Shown here: piece after piece, positions 1-8,158 of the stretch
Layout of the letters: every line of letters begins with the position of its first letter
Numbering within the stretch: position 1 is the first letter of the stretch
Assembly: GCF_051262515.1 (NCBI RefSeq)
Contig: NZ_JBIMER010000009.1
Coordinates: 53,302-117,301, forward strand
Source: Arthrobacter_N sp051262515
GTDB lineage: Bacteria > Actinomycetota > Actinomycetes > Actinomycetales > Micrococcaceae
Length of the DNA: 64,000 nt
Direction: 5' to 3'
Notes under the pieces: model-generated
Told to the model about the DNA's origin: nothing
Database searches by the model: none
Seen by the model: only the letters and a program-made list of their open reading frames with translations
Made by a program: the position numbers and the translations under genes

Positions 1-1
1 C

Positions 2-103
2 CGCAGGATTTGGCCGAACGGCCACACCCCAAAGATCATGGTGTTGAATCATCCGCCGATTCCCGCCGACGATGATGCCGCAGACGCGGCTCGAGGAGCA
101 TGA
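2..103 (+). CDS. 3' end of a gene upstream of yidC, possibly yidD (partial)
   Basis: An open frame enters from the left edge and runs 33 codons to a TGA ending 6 bases before the yidC start. In the conserved actinobacterial order rpmH-rnpA-yidD-yidC, the gene ending here would be yidD, which encodes a small membrane-associated protein that assists insertion. The visible tail is Pro/Asp/Ala-rich and does not show the conserved YidD core, so the identity rests on synteny only. A second frame (from base 1) also stays open until base 75, so the frame choice is uncertain. Confidence 0.3.
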   Translation, partial: RRIWPNGHTPKIMVLNHPPIPADDDAADAARGA

Positions 104-109
104 CCTTTA

Positions 110-1066
110 ATGGAATTCTTTGACACGCTGCTGTGGCCGTTCCGCCAGGTGGTTTCGTGGATCCTTTGGGCGTTCCATGAATTGTTCACCTGGGTGGGCA
201 TGGACCCGGATTCAGGTTGGACCTGGACGCTTTCCATCGTTTTCCTGGTGCTTCTTATCCGGACCGCCCTGATTCCCGTCTTCGTCAAGCAGATCAAGGC
301 GCAACGCGCCATGCAGGCGCTGCAACCGGACCTGCGCAAGCTGCAGGCCAAGTACAAGGGCAAGAAGGACCAGCTCTCGCAGCAGGCGATGATCGCCGAA
401 CAGCGGGAGCTATTCAAGAAGCACAAGACCAATCCGCTGTCTTCGTGCCTTCCGATCCTCGTGCAGATGCCGTTCTTCTTCGCGCTGTTCACCGTGCTGA
501 ACAACGCGGCGAAGGCGAGCGCTTCGGGCGATCCCATCGGTGCGCTGTCGGCCGCGCATATCCGGAGTTTCGACCAGTCGTCGATTTTCGGCGCCAAGCT
601 CTCCGACACCTTCCTCGGCACCTTGAATTCCGGCTCCCCCAGCATGTCCGTGATCGTCACCGCCCTCGTCATGATCATCGCGATGACGGCGTCGCAGTTC
701 ATCACGCAGAAGCAGATCATGTCCAAGAACATGACCAAGGAGGCCCTCGAGGGCCCGTTCATGCAGCAGCAGAAGATGATGCTCTACATCCTTCCCCTGG
801 TGTTTGGGATCGGCGGCATCAACTTCCCGATCGGTGTTCTGATCTACTGGACCGCTTCCAACGTCTGGACCCTTGGACAGCAGTTCTACGTCATTCACAA
901 CAATCCCACTCCCGGTTCCCAGGCGGAGCGCGAGCTCAACGAGCGTCGGGCTGCGAAGGGACTTCCGCCGCGGGGACAGAAGAAGATTGAGGACACCGTT
1001 CCCGAGGTCGTTGAACCCAAGGTGCAGCGGACGCAGCCGCAGCGCAAGAACAGGAAGAAGAAGTAG
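110..1066 (+). CDS. yidC: Membrane protein insertase YidC/Oxa1
   Basis: This 318-aa inner-membrane protein inserts and folds membrane proteins alone or with SecYEG. Hydrophobic segments lie at about residues 40-58, 109-132, 178-198 and 223-260. An arginine near residue 51 in the first core helix (LLIRTALIP) sits where the hydrophilic groove arginine of YidC is found. The C-terminus is strongly basic (QRKNRKKK), as in many actinobacterial YidCs, and may touch the ribosome. The ATG at 110 has GAGGAG 11 bases upstream. It is followed after 3 bases by the jag start, so the two are probably co-translated. Neighbours jag, rsmG, parA and parB make the assignment secure. Confidence 0.95.
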   Translation: MEFFDTLLWPFRQVVSWILWAFHELFTWVGMDPDSGWTWTLSIVFLVLLIRTALIPVFVKQIKAQRAMQALQPDLRKLQAKYKGKKDQLSQQAMIAEQRELFKKHKTNPLSSCLPILVQMPFFFALFTVLNNAAKASASGDPIGALSAAHIRSFDQSSIFGAKLSDTFLGTLNSGSPSMSVIVTALVMIIAMTASQFITQKQIMSKNMTKEALEGPFMQQQKMMLYILPLVFGIGGINFPIGVLIYWTASNVWTLGQQFYVIHNNPTPGSQAERELNERRAAKGLPPRGQKKIEDTVPEVVEPKVQRTQPQRKNRKKK

Positions 1067-1069
1067 TCC

Positions 1070-1615
1070 ATGAGCAACGTTGACGAGACCTCTACGCCGC
1101 TTGACCCCGCCACGCAGGACGCCGACGACGAGTCCTCGCCGAGCAGGTTGGAGGAAGAGGGCGACGTCGCCGCGGACTATCTCGAGGAACTTTTGGACAT
1201 CGCCGACATCGATGGGGACATCGACATCGAGATCCGTAGCGGACGGACGTACATCTCGATCGTCAACGAGGAAGGGGGCGACGAGCAGTTGCGCGGCCTG
1301 GTCGGGCATGAGGGCGAGACGCTGGAGGCCCTTCAGGAGCTCACCCGACTGGCCGTCCTGTCGTCCACGGGGAACCGGTCGAGGCTGGTGTTGGACATCG
1401 TCGGCTACCGGGAGGGTCGTGCCAGCGAATTGCAGGGCATCGCGGAGGACGCCGTCGCCAAGGCACGTGAGTCTGGAGAGCCAGTGGCACTGCCTCCCAT
1501 GAGCGCCTACGAGCGCAAGCTCGTGCACGACGCCGTTGCCGCCCTTGGATCTCACAGCGAGTCCGATGGCGAAGGACCGCGCCGGCACATCGTCGTCTCG
1601 GCCAACGAGGCCTAG
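1070..1615 (+). CDS. jag: KH/R3H single-stranded nucleic-acid-binding protein (Jag/KhpB)
   Basis: This is a 181-aa cytoplasmic RNA-binding protein of the Jag/KhpB (EloR) family, which affects cell elongation and sporulation in Firmicutes. The acidic N-terminus (1-35) precedes a Jag KH-type domain (about 36-105) with a GHEGETL loop near 79. The C-terminal R3H domain shows the signature around YERKLVHDAV (146-155), with the R and H spaced as in the family. The ATG lies 3 bases after the yidC stop. It shares an operon with yidC and rsmG. Confidence 0.93.
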   Translation: MSNVDETSTPLDPATQDADDESSPSRLEEEGDVAADYLEELLDIADIDGDIDIEIRSGRTYISIVNEEGGDEQLRGLVGHEGETLEALQELTRLAVLSSTGNRSRLVLDIVGYREGRASELQGIAEDAVAKARESGEPVALPPMSAYERKLVHDAVAALGSHSESDGEGPRRHIVVSANEA

Positions 1616-1643
1616 GACAGGCACCAGAGGAGAGCGGAACCAC

Positions 1644-2285
1644 GTGAGCATGGAGCATGAACCTACGGCGGAGGAACGCCGCGCCGCCGAGCTTGTTTTT
1701 GGAGATCGACTCCCCCTAGCCGAAAGGTACGTCGAGCACCTGGCAACATCCGGTATGGAACGCGGGCTGTTGGGTCCACGCGAGGTTCCCCGGCTCTGGG
1801 GCCGTCACGTTCTTAACTGTGCTGTCGTGGCGGACCTGATCGCCCAGGGCTCCGAGGTCGCGGACGTGGGCAGCGGGGCGGGGCTGCCGGGGCTCACGTT
1901 CGCCATTGCGCGGCCGGATCTTTCGGTGACGTTGATCGAGCCGTTGGAGCGTCGATGCATTTGGCTCAGCGAGGTGACGGAAGATCTTGGGTTGGACAAC
2001 GTGACCGTTTACCGGTCCCGTGCCGAACAGGCCGTGGGGCACGTCGTTGCCGATGTGGTGACCGCACGAGCCGTTTCCGCCCTGGGCAATCTCGCCGGAC
2101 TGACGATCCCGTTGTTGGGCGGTTCCGGCGAGGTCTTAGCGATCAAGGGTCGCAGCGCGGCCGAGGAAATCGACAAGGCATCGAAAGCCATTCGGAAGCT
2201 CGGCGGACGGGGAACCGAGGTGGTGACTGTCGGCGAGAACGTGCTCGAGGAACCAACGACGGTTGTCCGCATCCGCGTCGGTTGA
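1644..2285 (+). CDS. rsmG: 16S rRNA (guanine-527-N7)-methyltransferase RsmG (GidB)
   Basis: This 213-aa class I SAM-dependent enzyme methylates N7 of G527 (E. coli numbering) in 16S rRNA. Its loss gives low-level streptomycin resistance in several bacteria. The SAM-binding glycine loop VADVGSGAGLPGL is at about 72-84, followed by the acidic strand VTLIEPLERR. I chose the GTG at 1644 because AGAGGAGAG lies 9 bases upstream; the ATG at 1650 is the alternative. The longer frame back to 1536 runs inside jag and is unlikely to be used. Order jag-rsmG-parA-parB is the classical near-origin order. Confidence 0.93.
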   Translation: MSMEHEPTAEERRAAELVFGDRLPLAERYVEHLATSGMERGLLGPREVPRLWGRHVLNCAVVADLIAQGSEVADVGSGAGLPGLTFAIARPDLSVTLIEPLERRCIWLSEVTEDLGLDNVTVYRSRAEQAVGHVVADVVTARAVSALGNLAGLTIPLLGGSGEVLAIKGRSAAEEIDKASKAIRKLGGRGTEVVTVGENVLEEPTTVVRIRVG

Positions 2286-2348
2286 CGTCGAACCGATAGT
2301 CTGTACTGGTGGCCGATGCGCCATGCAGTGCGTCGAGGAGGAGGAGTA

Positions 2349-3467
2349 GTGAAGAGCTCGGGAAGCAAGATCCCGCCGTTTGCAGCACTCTTTCGTTCGT
2401 CGACGACCGTCAGGACTTCGGTACAACCCGAAAAGGTTGCAAATGCTGGTGAAGACACCGTTTCACGTGAAACGACTGGTCAGGAGACCACGCAGTCGGC
2501 GACAGTCGTCGCGCACGAAGACCCCGTACGGTCGCAAGAAGCAGTTCAGGCTCGAGCAGAGGCACCGGTTCAGAACGTTATGGACACCATTGACGACAGC
2601 ACACCGCTGGCCAGTGAACTGGCTAGCGAAAACAAGCGACGCGAACGCCTGAGCGGCCGTACGCTGCCCAGCCCGGATGAAACACGCTACTTCACGGTCA
2701 GTAACCAGAAGGGCGGGGTCGGCAAAACAACCACCACGGTGAACATCGCCGCGGCCCTTGCCTCCGCTGGTCTGAATGTTCTCGTCGTTGATATCGACCC
2801 GCAGGGCAATGCGTCAACCGCGTTGGGGATCGAACACCACGCCGAGGTCGACAGCATCTACGATGTGCTCATCAACGACGTTCCCCTAGCCGAAGTAGTG
2901 GCGGCTTGTCCGGACGTTGACAACTTGGTCGTTGCGCCGGCCACCATCCATTTGGCAGGCGCGGAGATCGAGTTGGTTTCACTCGTTGCCCGCGAGCAGC
3001 GGTTGCGGCGCGCCCTGGACCAGTACGCCAAGTACCGCGAAGAAAACGACCTGCCCCGGCTGGATTACGTTTTTGTGGATTGTCCCCCAAGCTTGGGGCT
3101 GCTTACCGTCAACGCGTTCGTCGCCGCTCGAGAAGTGCTCATCCCCATTCAGTGCGAGTACTACGCTTTGGAGGGGTTGAGCCAACTACTGAAGAACATC
3201 GAGATGATCCAGAAGCATTTGAACGCGGATCTGGTTGTTTCGACCATTCTTCTCACCATGTACGACGGCAGGACCAATCTGGCGTCCCAGGTGGCAGCCG
3301 AGGTGCGAGAGCATTTCCCGAAGCAGGTACTTGGAGCCCTGATTCCCAGGAGCGTCCGGATTTCCGAGGCGCCCAGCTACCAACAGACCGTTATGACCTA
3401 CGATCGCAACTCAACAGGCGCGCTTTCCTATCTCGAGGCAGCCACGGAGATTGCGGAACGCGCCTAG
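2349..3467 (+). CDS. parA: Chromosome-partitioning ATPase ParA (Soj)
   Basis: This 372-aa Walker-type ATPase binds DNA non-specifically and moves ParB-parS complexes to segregate origins. The deviant Walker A motif KGGVGKTT starts at residue 121; the A' motif VFVDCPPSLGL is near 240. An N-terminal extension of about 100 residues, longer than in minimal Soj, is polar and carries the peptide TVSRET, encoded by an in-frame parS site. The GTG at 2349 is chosen because a long GAGGAGGAGGAG tract ends 2 bases upstream; the ATG at 2316 would place this purine tract inside the gene. The 63 bases after rsmG leave room for a promoter. Confidence 0.95.
   Translation: MKSSGSKIPPFAALFRSSTTVRTSVQPEKVANAGEDTVSRETTGQETTQSATVVAHEDPVRSQEAVQARAEAPVQNVMDTIDDSTPLASELASENKRRERLSGRTLPSPDETRYFTVSNQKGGVGKTTTTVNIAAALASAGLNVLVVDIDPQGNASTALGIEHHAEVDSIYDVLINDVPLAEVVAACPDVDNLVVAPATIHLAGAEIELVSLVAREQRLRRALDQYAKYREENDLPRLDYVFVDCPPSLGLLTVNAFVAAREVLIPIQCEYYALEGLSQLLKNIEMIQKHLNADLVVSTILLTMYDGRTNLASQVAAEVREHFPKQVLGALIPRSVRISEAPSYQQTVMTYDRNSTGALSYLEAATEIAERA
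2459..2474. other. parS site 1 (inside parA)
   Basis: CGTTTCACGTGAAACG matches the 16-bp parS consensus TGTTTCACGTGAAACA except at the outermost pair, which stays self-complementary. It is read in frame as V-S-R-E-T in the non-conserved ParA extension. parS is the loading site of ParB, which spreads from it as a CTP-dependent clamp. Confidence 0.9.
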
Positions 3468-3555
3468 CCTCCGCGTAACGACGCATTGCGCCAAGTAGAC
3501 TCGTTCTCGAGCATTCACGCCCGGCAATACGGGCACATCGCCGAGAGGAAGTCAC

Positions 3556-5106
3556 ATGGCGGAAAAGCGACGGGGTTTGGGGCGCGGCTTAGGAGCTTTG
3601 ATCTCCAGTGCACCCAGCAGCGGCGAGGCGTCTGAAGTTTCGGACGGAGGTACCGCGGATCGTTCAGTGCACGCTGTGGCCGGAGGCGACTCGACGGCCG
3701 AAGCCCAATCCGTTTCACGTGAAACGCTACGCACCGAGTCGGAACCCATTGGCGACTCTCGGGCCTCTGGCACGCCCAGGATGGGCTCAACGTGGTCTGA
3801 GGGGGCCGATGTCGGCGCCATCTCCGATGAGTCTCCTGTGGAGGTCACGAGGGCATCTGAGCGCAAACCTGCCCTGAATGCAGCTGCCGATTCTAAATTC
3901 CAAGCTCCGACGGCCAGCGGAGGGAAATCTGCTGATCGCAAGACGCGTCCGGTGGATATGTTCTTTACGCCGGGTAAGTCCGCCGGAGATTCACTGACAA
4001 ACGAGAAGCCAGCAGCTAGCAACGGCGCTGGCGATGACGCGCGCGCCGAAACCCGTTCACCGCGGACAAAGGCAACTGGAAAGCGTCCTCAAATGCCGGA
4101 CTTCATCGGCGAAGTGCGTGGACGTGGTTCCGACGGTGCACGGTCACGATCTGAAGTTGATTCGTCAGCAGTCCACGAGACGACTGCGGGCATTTCTGGG
4201 CCTTCCGAGGACAGTGCGCGGACTTCATCTGCGGAGGAAGCCGATCGTTCGAGCGACTCGGAAGTTTCACGTGAAACACTCGTCGCCGTTCCGGGCGCTT
4301 CCTTTGCCGAGATCCCGGTGGACAAAATCCACCCGAATCGGAAGCAACCTCGCACGGACTTCGACCAGGAGGATATGGCAGAGCTTGTCCACTCCATCAA
4401 GGAAGTGGGCCTGCTTCAGCCGATCGTAGTCCGCCCGTCCCCTGAAGGCGGCGATGCAGCTTATGAACTGGTCATGGGTGAACGTCGTTGGAGAGCAACC
4501 CAGGAGGCTGGCCTCACAACGATACCGGCCATTATCCGTGCCACCACGGACATGGATCTTCTCCGCGACGCTTTGTTGGAGAACCTCCACCGTTCCCAGT
4601 TGAATCCGCTTGAGGAAGCGGCAGCGTATCAGCAGCTTTTGCAGGAATTTGGATGCACCCAGGACGAGTTATCGGAGCGGATTGGTCGGTCGCGACCACA
4701 GATTTCCAATACGATACGTCTCATGAAACTGCCGGCACTGGTGCAGCGACGTGTTGCAGCGGGAGTCTTGAGCGCTGGACACGCGCGCGCACTCCTCGCG
4801 CTGGCCGATGTGGGCGATATGGAACGGCTTGCTCAACGTATCGTGAATGAGGGGCTCTCTGTCAGGGCCACCGAAGAGATCGTCGCGCTCAGCGATGGAC
4901 TCCGTCGGCCGGCCAAGGAATCGTCGCCGCGGACGACGGCTCGTCACGAGCGCCTGGATTTTTTGGCTACGTCACTCTCAGATCGCTTGGACACCAGCGT
5001 AAAGATCACGTTGGGGGCAAAAAAGGGCCGCGTCAGCATCGAATTCGCCAGCGTCGACGACTTGAACCGCATCATGGGCGTCATTTCTCCCGGTTCGCCC
5101 AACTGA
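3556..5106 (+). CDS. parB: Chromosome-partitioning CTPase ParB (Spo0J)
   Basis: This 516-aa protein binds parS, loads as a clamp and recruits SMC. The N-terminus has the ParA-stimulating motif KRRGLGRGLGALI (4-16). Residues about 17-250 are a long, polar, probably disordered insertion; ordinary chromosomal ParBs are about 280-380 aa. The ParB/sulfiredoxin CTPase domain follows, with GERRWRA at about 307-313. The parS-reading helix-turn-helix is at about 368-390 (TQDELSERIGRSRPQIS), then a C-terminal dimerisation domain. GAGGAAG precedes the ATG at good spacing. Two parS sites lie inside the disordered part and are both read as VSRETL. Confidence 0.95.
   Translation: MAEKRRGLGRGLGALISSAPSSGEASEVSDGGTADRSVHAVAGGDSTAEAQSVSRETLRTESEPIGDSRASGTPRMGSTWSEGADVGAISDESPVEVTRASERKPALNAAADSKFQAPTASGGKSADRKTRPVDMFFTPGKSAGDSLTNEKPAASNGAGDDARAETRSPRTKATGKRPQMPDFIGEVRGRGSDGARSRSEVDSSAVHETTAGISGPSEDSARTSSAEEADRSSDSEVSRETLVAVPGASFAEIPVDKIHPNRKQPRTDFDQEDMAELVHSIKEVGLLQPIVVRPSPEGGDAAYELVMGERRWRATQEAGLTTIPAIIRATTDMDLLRDALLENLHRSQLNPLEEAAAYQQLLQEFGCTQDELSERIGRSRPQISNTIRLMKLPALVQRRVAAGVLSAGHARALLALADVGDMERLAQRIVNEGLSVRATEEIVALSDGLRRPAKESSPRTTARHERLDFLATSLSDRLDTSVKITLGAKKGRVSIEFASVDDLNRIMGVISPGSPN
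3711..3726. other. parS site 2 (inside parB)
   Basis: CGTTTCACGTGAAACG, identical to site 1, differs from the consensus only at the outermost pair. It is read in frame as VSRET in the ParB linker. Confidence 0.9.
4263..4278. other. parS site 3 (inside parB)
   Basis: AGTTTCACGTGAAACA has one departure from the consensus, at base 1. It is read in frame as VSRET just before the ParB CTPase domain begins. Confidence 0.9.
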
Positions 5107-5122
5107 ACGATCAACAAGAGAG

Positions 5123-5166
5123 CGAATCGGTGGGTGTGTTTCACGTGAAACACTCCCACCGATTCG
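5123..5166. terminator. 44-bp palindrome after parB (hairpin with parS at its centre)
   Basis: Two 22-base arms are complementary at 21 of 22 positions; the only mismatch is 5135 against 5154. The outer 12-base arms (5123-5134 and 5155-5166) are perfect. The structure begins 16 bases after the parB stop and could end parA-parB transcription, although no T-run follows. The consensus parS (5137-5152) occupies the exact centre, so the same DNA may be both hairpin and ParB-loading site. Confidence 0.6.
5137..5152. other. parS site 4 (perfect consensus)
   Basis: TGTTTCACGTGAAACA is the exact 16-bp consensus, placed 30 bases downstream of the parB stop at the centre of a larger palindrome. Confidence 0.95.
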
Positions 5167-5458
5167 TAACCGGTTCGTCTTCGGCGTTTGGTCCGAGAAT
5201 ACCCGTCAGCGGGATCCGCGCCTGGACAGTCCGCCCACTTTGATCCGGGCGTCTCATGAATTTGTTAGGGATGATGACCGCACATACCAAGCTTGTAGTT
5301 CAAGAGTCTGGTTAACCATGGTTATGGTCTTCACAGACTTAGTTTGCTCGGTGTCGCGTCCGGCCCCCACACAGACTTGATTTGGCCTACAATCCGGTAT
5401 TGCATCACTTGAAACACGGCGATATTCGAAAGTCGCGACCCCGCGCGTCATGGCGTTG

Positions 5459-5474
5459 TGTTTCACGTGAAACT
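5459..5474. other. parS site 5
   Basis: TGTTTCACGTGAAACT has one departure from the consensus, at the last base. It is intergenic. Confidence 0.9.
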
Positions 5475-5751
5475 ATCGACGAATCTCCGAGAATCTTTTG
5501 CGGTGACGCCGTCCTTGGGTCAAAGTAGGCGTGGCCGACGGCGCGAATGCGTGTTTTTGTGCCGTTCTCCACGCTAAACACTCTGCGAACTTCTAACTCG
5601 AGACGAAGACTATAGTTCTAGATGACAGCCTCGAGGGACTCCTGTTCACGATGGGCGTCTTTGCATCAGATCAGTCGGTTGGGACGACTGCTCGGTGCAT
5701 CCGTGATCTGGCCAGAGTACAGCGGTCCCCCCTGATGCCGCGGGACACCCG

Positions 5752-5767
5752 TGTTTCACGTGAAACC
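5752..5767. other. parS site 6
   Basis: TGTTTCACGTGAAACC has one departure from the consensus, at the last base. It is intergenic. Confidence 0.9.
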
Positions 5768-6203
5768 GTCGCAGCTTCCATCGCGTTACACGTTTTGAAC
5801 GCTCCATTGATCGCCGCGTATAGCGTAGAGGTCAGGGCACATTGCGCGTTGGAAGCGTCGTGATCGCGCGCACGGACGATGGCGGGCAAGCGGTTACCGT
5901 GTTGTGATGCTTTGAGCGGGTAAGTACAAGCGACCATTGAAATCAAAGGCGCCTTGTTGTGCGATGCGTCCATGCTCGCCTTCCACGACGGTTGGGCGTT
6001 GTGGCTGCAAAGTACCAGACCGCGCTCCGTCGAGTAGCGGTGCTCACTCGATGCTTTGCCGCCCATGTGCTTTTCCTAGTCTGCTAGAGAAGTGCGTCTC
6101 GTATCCAGGCGCTTCATTGATCGAGTGTGGAGACGCGGTGATCTCCCAAAAACGGGTCCCCTCGAACCCGCCGTTCCTGGATTCTGAACCCCATGCCTTC
6201 CCG

Positions 6204-6219
6204 TGTTTCACGTGAAACC
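6204..6219. other. parS site 7
   Basis: TGTTTCACGTGAAACC has one departure from the consensus, at the last base. It is intergenic and is the last parS I find in the window. Confidence 0.9.
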
Positions 6220-6648
6220 ATATGATCCAGCGGTGAGGGGTTTCGAAGATCCACCGATCCCCGGCACGGAGTCAATCGCAGGTTGCGATACCGACCGAGG
6301 TTTTGTACTGCCGTAATGGCTCGGGTGAATGGCGCATGCGTGAGCAGAACAATCGCATTCGAAGCGGAGTCTCAATGCCGCGGTGCAGGCCGGCGCGGAC
6401 TCAGGGTCTATCAAAAAGCTCGAGCTATATGGTCAGCGCGAAGCGAGACGCGAGGAACTGGCGTCCGTGGCGGCGGGTGGTCCGGCCGTAGCTTGATGAC
6501 AAGTATCACTGCCTCGGCGCAACGTCCGTGAGCGGAATATAGTTAGAGAACAAACCAAAACGTTTGTAATACGTGGTTAGTTTGCTGACAGGGCGTCTGC
6601 CCGGGCAGAGCCAGGTCTCTGGACCCGGCAAAAGCACCTCGACGCAGA

Positions 6649-6683
6649 AAGGGTCCACACCGGTTGCTCCGGTATGGACCCTT
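6649..6683 (-). terminator. Hairpin downstream of trxA
   Basis: Arms 6649-6663 and 6669-6683 are 15 bases each with one mismatch and a 5-base loop. Reading the minus strand, the stem follows the trxA stop by about 36 bases and is followed by a short T-stretch. It is the likely end of the murJ-to-trxA transcript. Confidence 0.7.
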
Positions 6684-6719
6684 CCTCCGGACGTTTGGGT
6701 CCAGAAGCAATTTCACGGA

Positions 6720-7043
6720 TTAGAGGTAGGCCGCGAATTCCTGTTCGATGACTTGCTTTGGCTTCGCTCCGATCGAACTGGCGACGTGCTCGCCGCCTTG
6801 GAACACGAAGACGGCCGGAATGCTGGTGATGCCGTACTTCGCGGCGATGGCCGGGTTGTCGTCAACATTGACCTTCACGACCTCGATCTTTTCCGCATGC
6901 TCTGCGGCAATCTGATCGAGGATCGGGGACAGCTGGCGGCACGGGCCGCACCATTCTGCCCAGAAGTCCACGAGTACCGGCTTCGCGGAATCGAGGACAT
7001 CGGTCTGGAAAGTGGCGTCGGATACGTCCTTGGCGTGGCTCAT
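6720..7043 (-). CDS. trxA: Thioredoxin
   Basis: This is a 107-aa cytoplasmic disulfide reductase. The active site WCGPC is at 31-35, with redox cysteines 32 and 35 at the standard positions, and the cis-proline loop is SIPAVFVF. The ATG at 7043 is preferred over the one at 7049 because the purine tract AGAAAGGG then sits at normal spacing. It lies 27 bases after trxB, its reductase, so the two form a redox pair in one transcript. Confidence 0.95.
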   Translation of the reverse strand: MSHAKDVSDATFQTDVLDSAKPVLVDFWAEWCGPCRQLSPILDQIAAEHAEKIEVVKVNVDDNPAIAAKYGITSIPAVFVFQGGEHVASSIGAKPKQVIEQEFAAYL

Positions 7044-7070
7044 GTGCATGGCCCTTTCTGGTTGGTTCGA

Positions 7071-8051
<981 letters not shown>

Positions 8052-8158
8052 GCTCGGTGAACCTCTCTGTAGGTCCAGGGAGCATGGTGCCCTCCGGATC
8101 GGTGATCGAGTCTGCCCTGCACAACGAGCCAAGGCATGCCGGTATTCCCGGCCGGTGT

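Larger units (their letters stand above)
5167..6648. other. Gene-free parS-bearing region between parB and trxA
   Basis: About 1.5 kb without a convincing gene. Short open frames on both strands lack ribosome-binding sites, family resemblance and the strong third-position GC bias of neighbouring genes, and base composition is visibly less GC-rich than in flanking genes. The only recognisable elements are three parS sites (5459, 5752, 6204) and a degenerate half-site near 5403-5417. I see no tRNA or CRISPR array. With the in-gene sites it appears to act as the centromere-like region. Confidence 0.7.

Noticed and set aside
5403..5417. Possible eighth parS near 5403
   Set aside because: Only one half (TTGAAACAC) fits; several mismatches in the other half.
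5671..6066. 131-codon minus-strand frame in the parS region
   Set aside because: No ribosome-binding site, no family resemblance, and it is read through a parS site as VSRET only by chance of frame.
5937..6215. 92-codon plus-strand frame in the parS region
   Set aside because: Poor codon bias, no ribosome-binding site and no recognisable motif.
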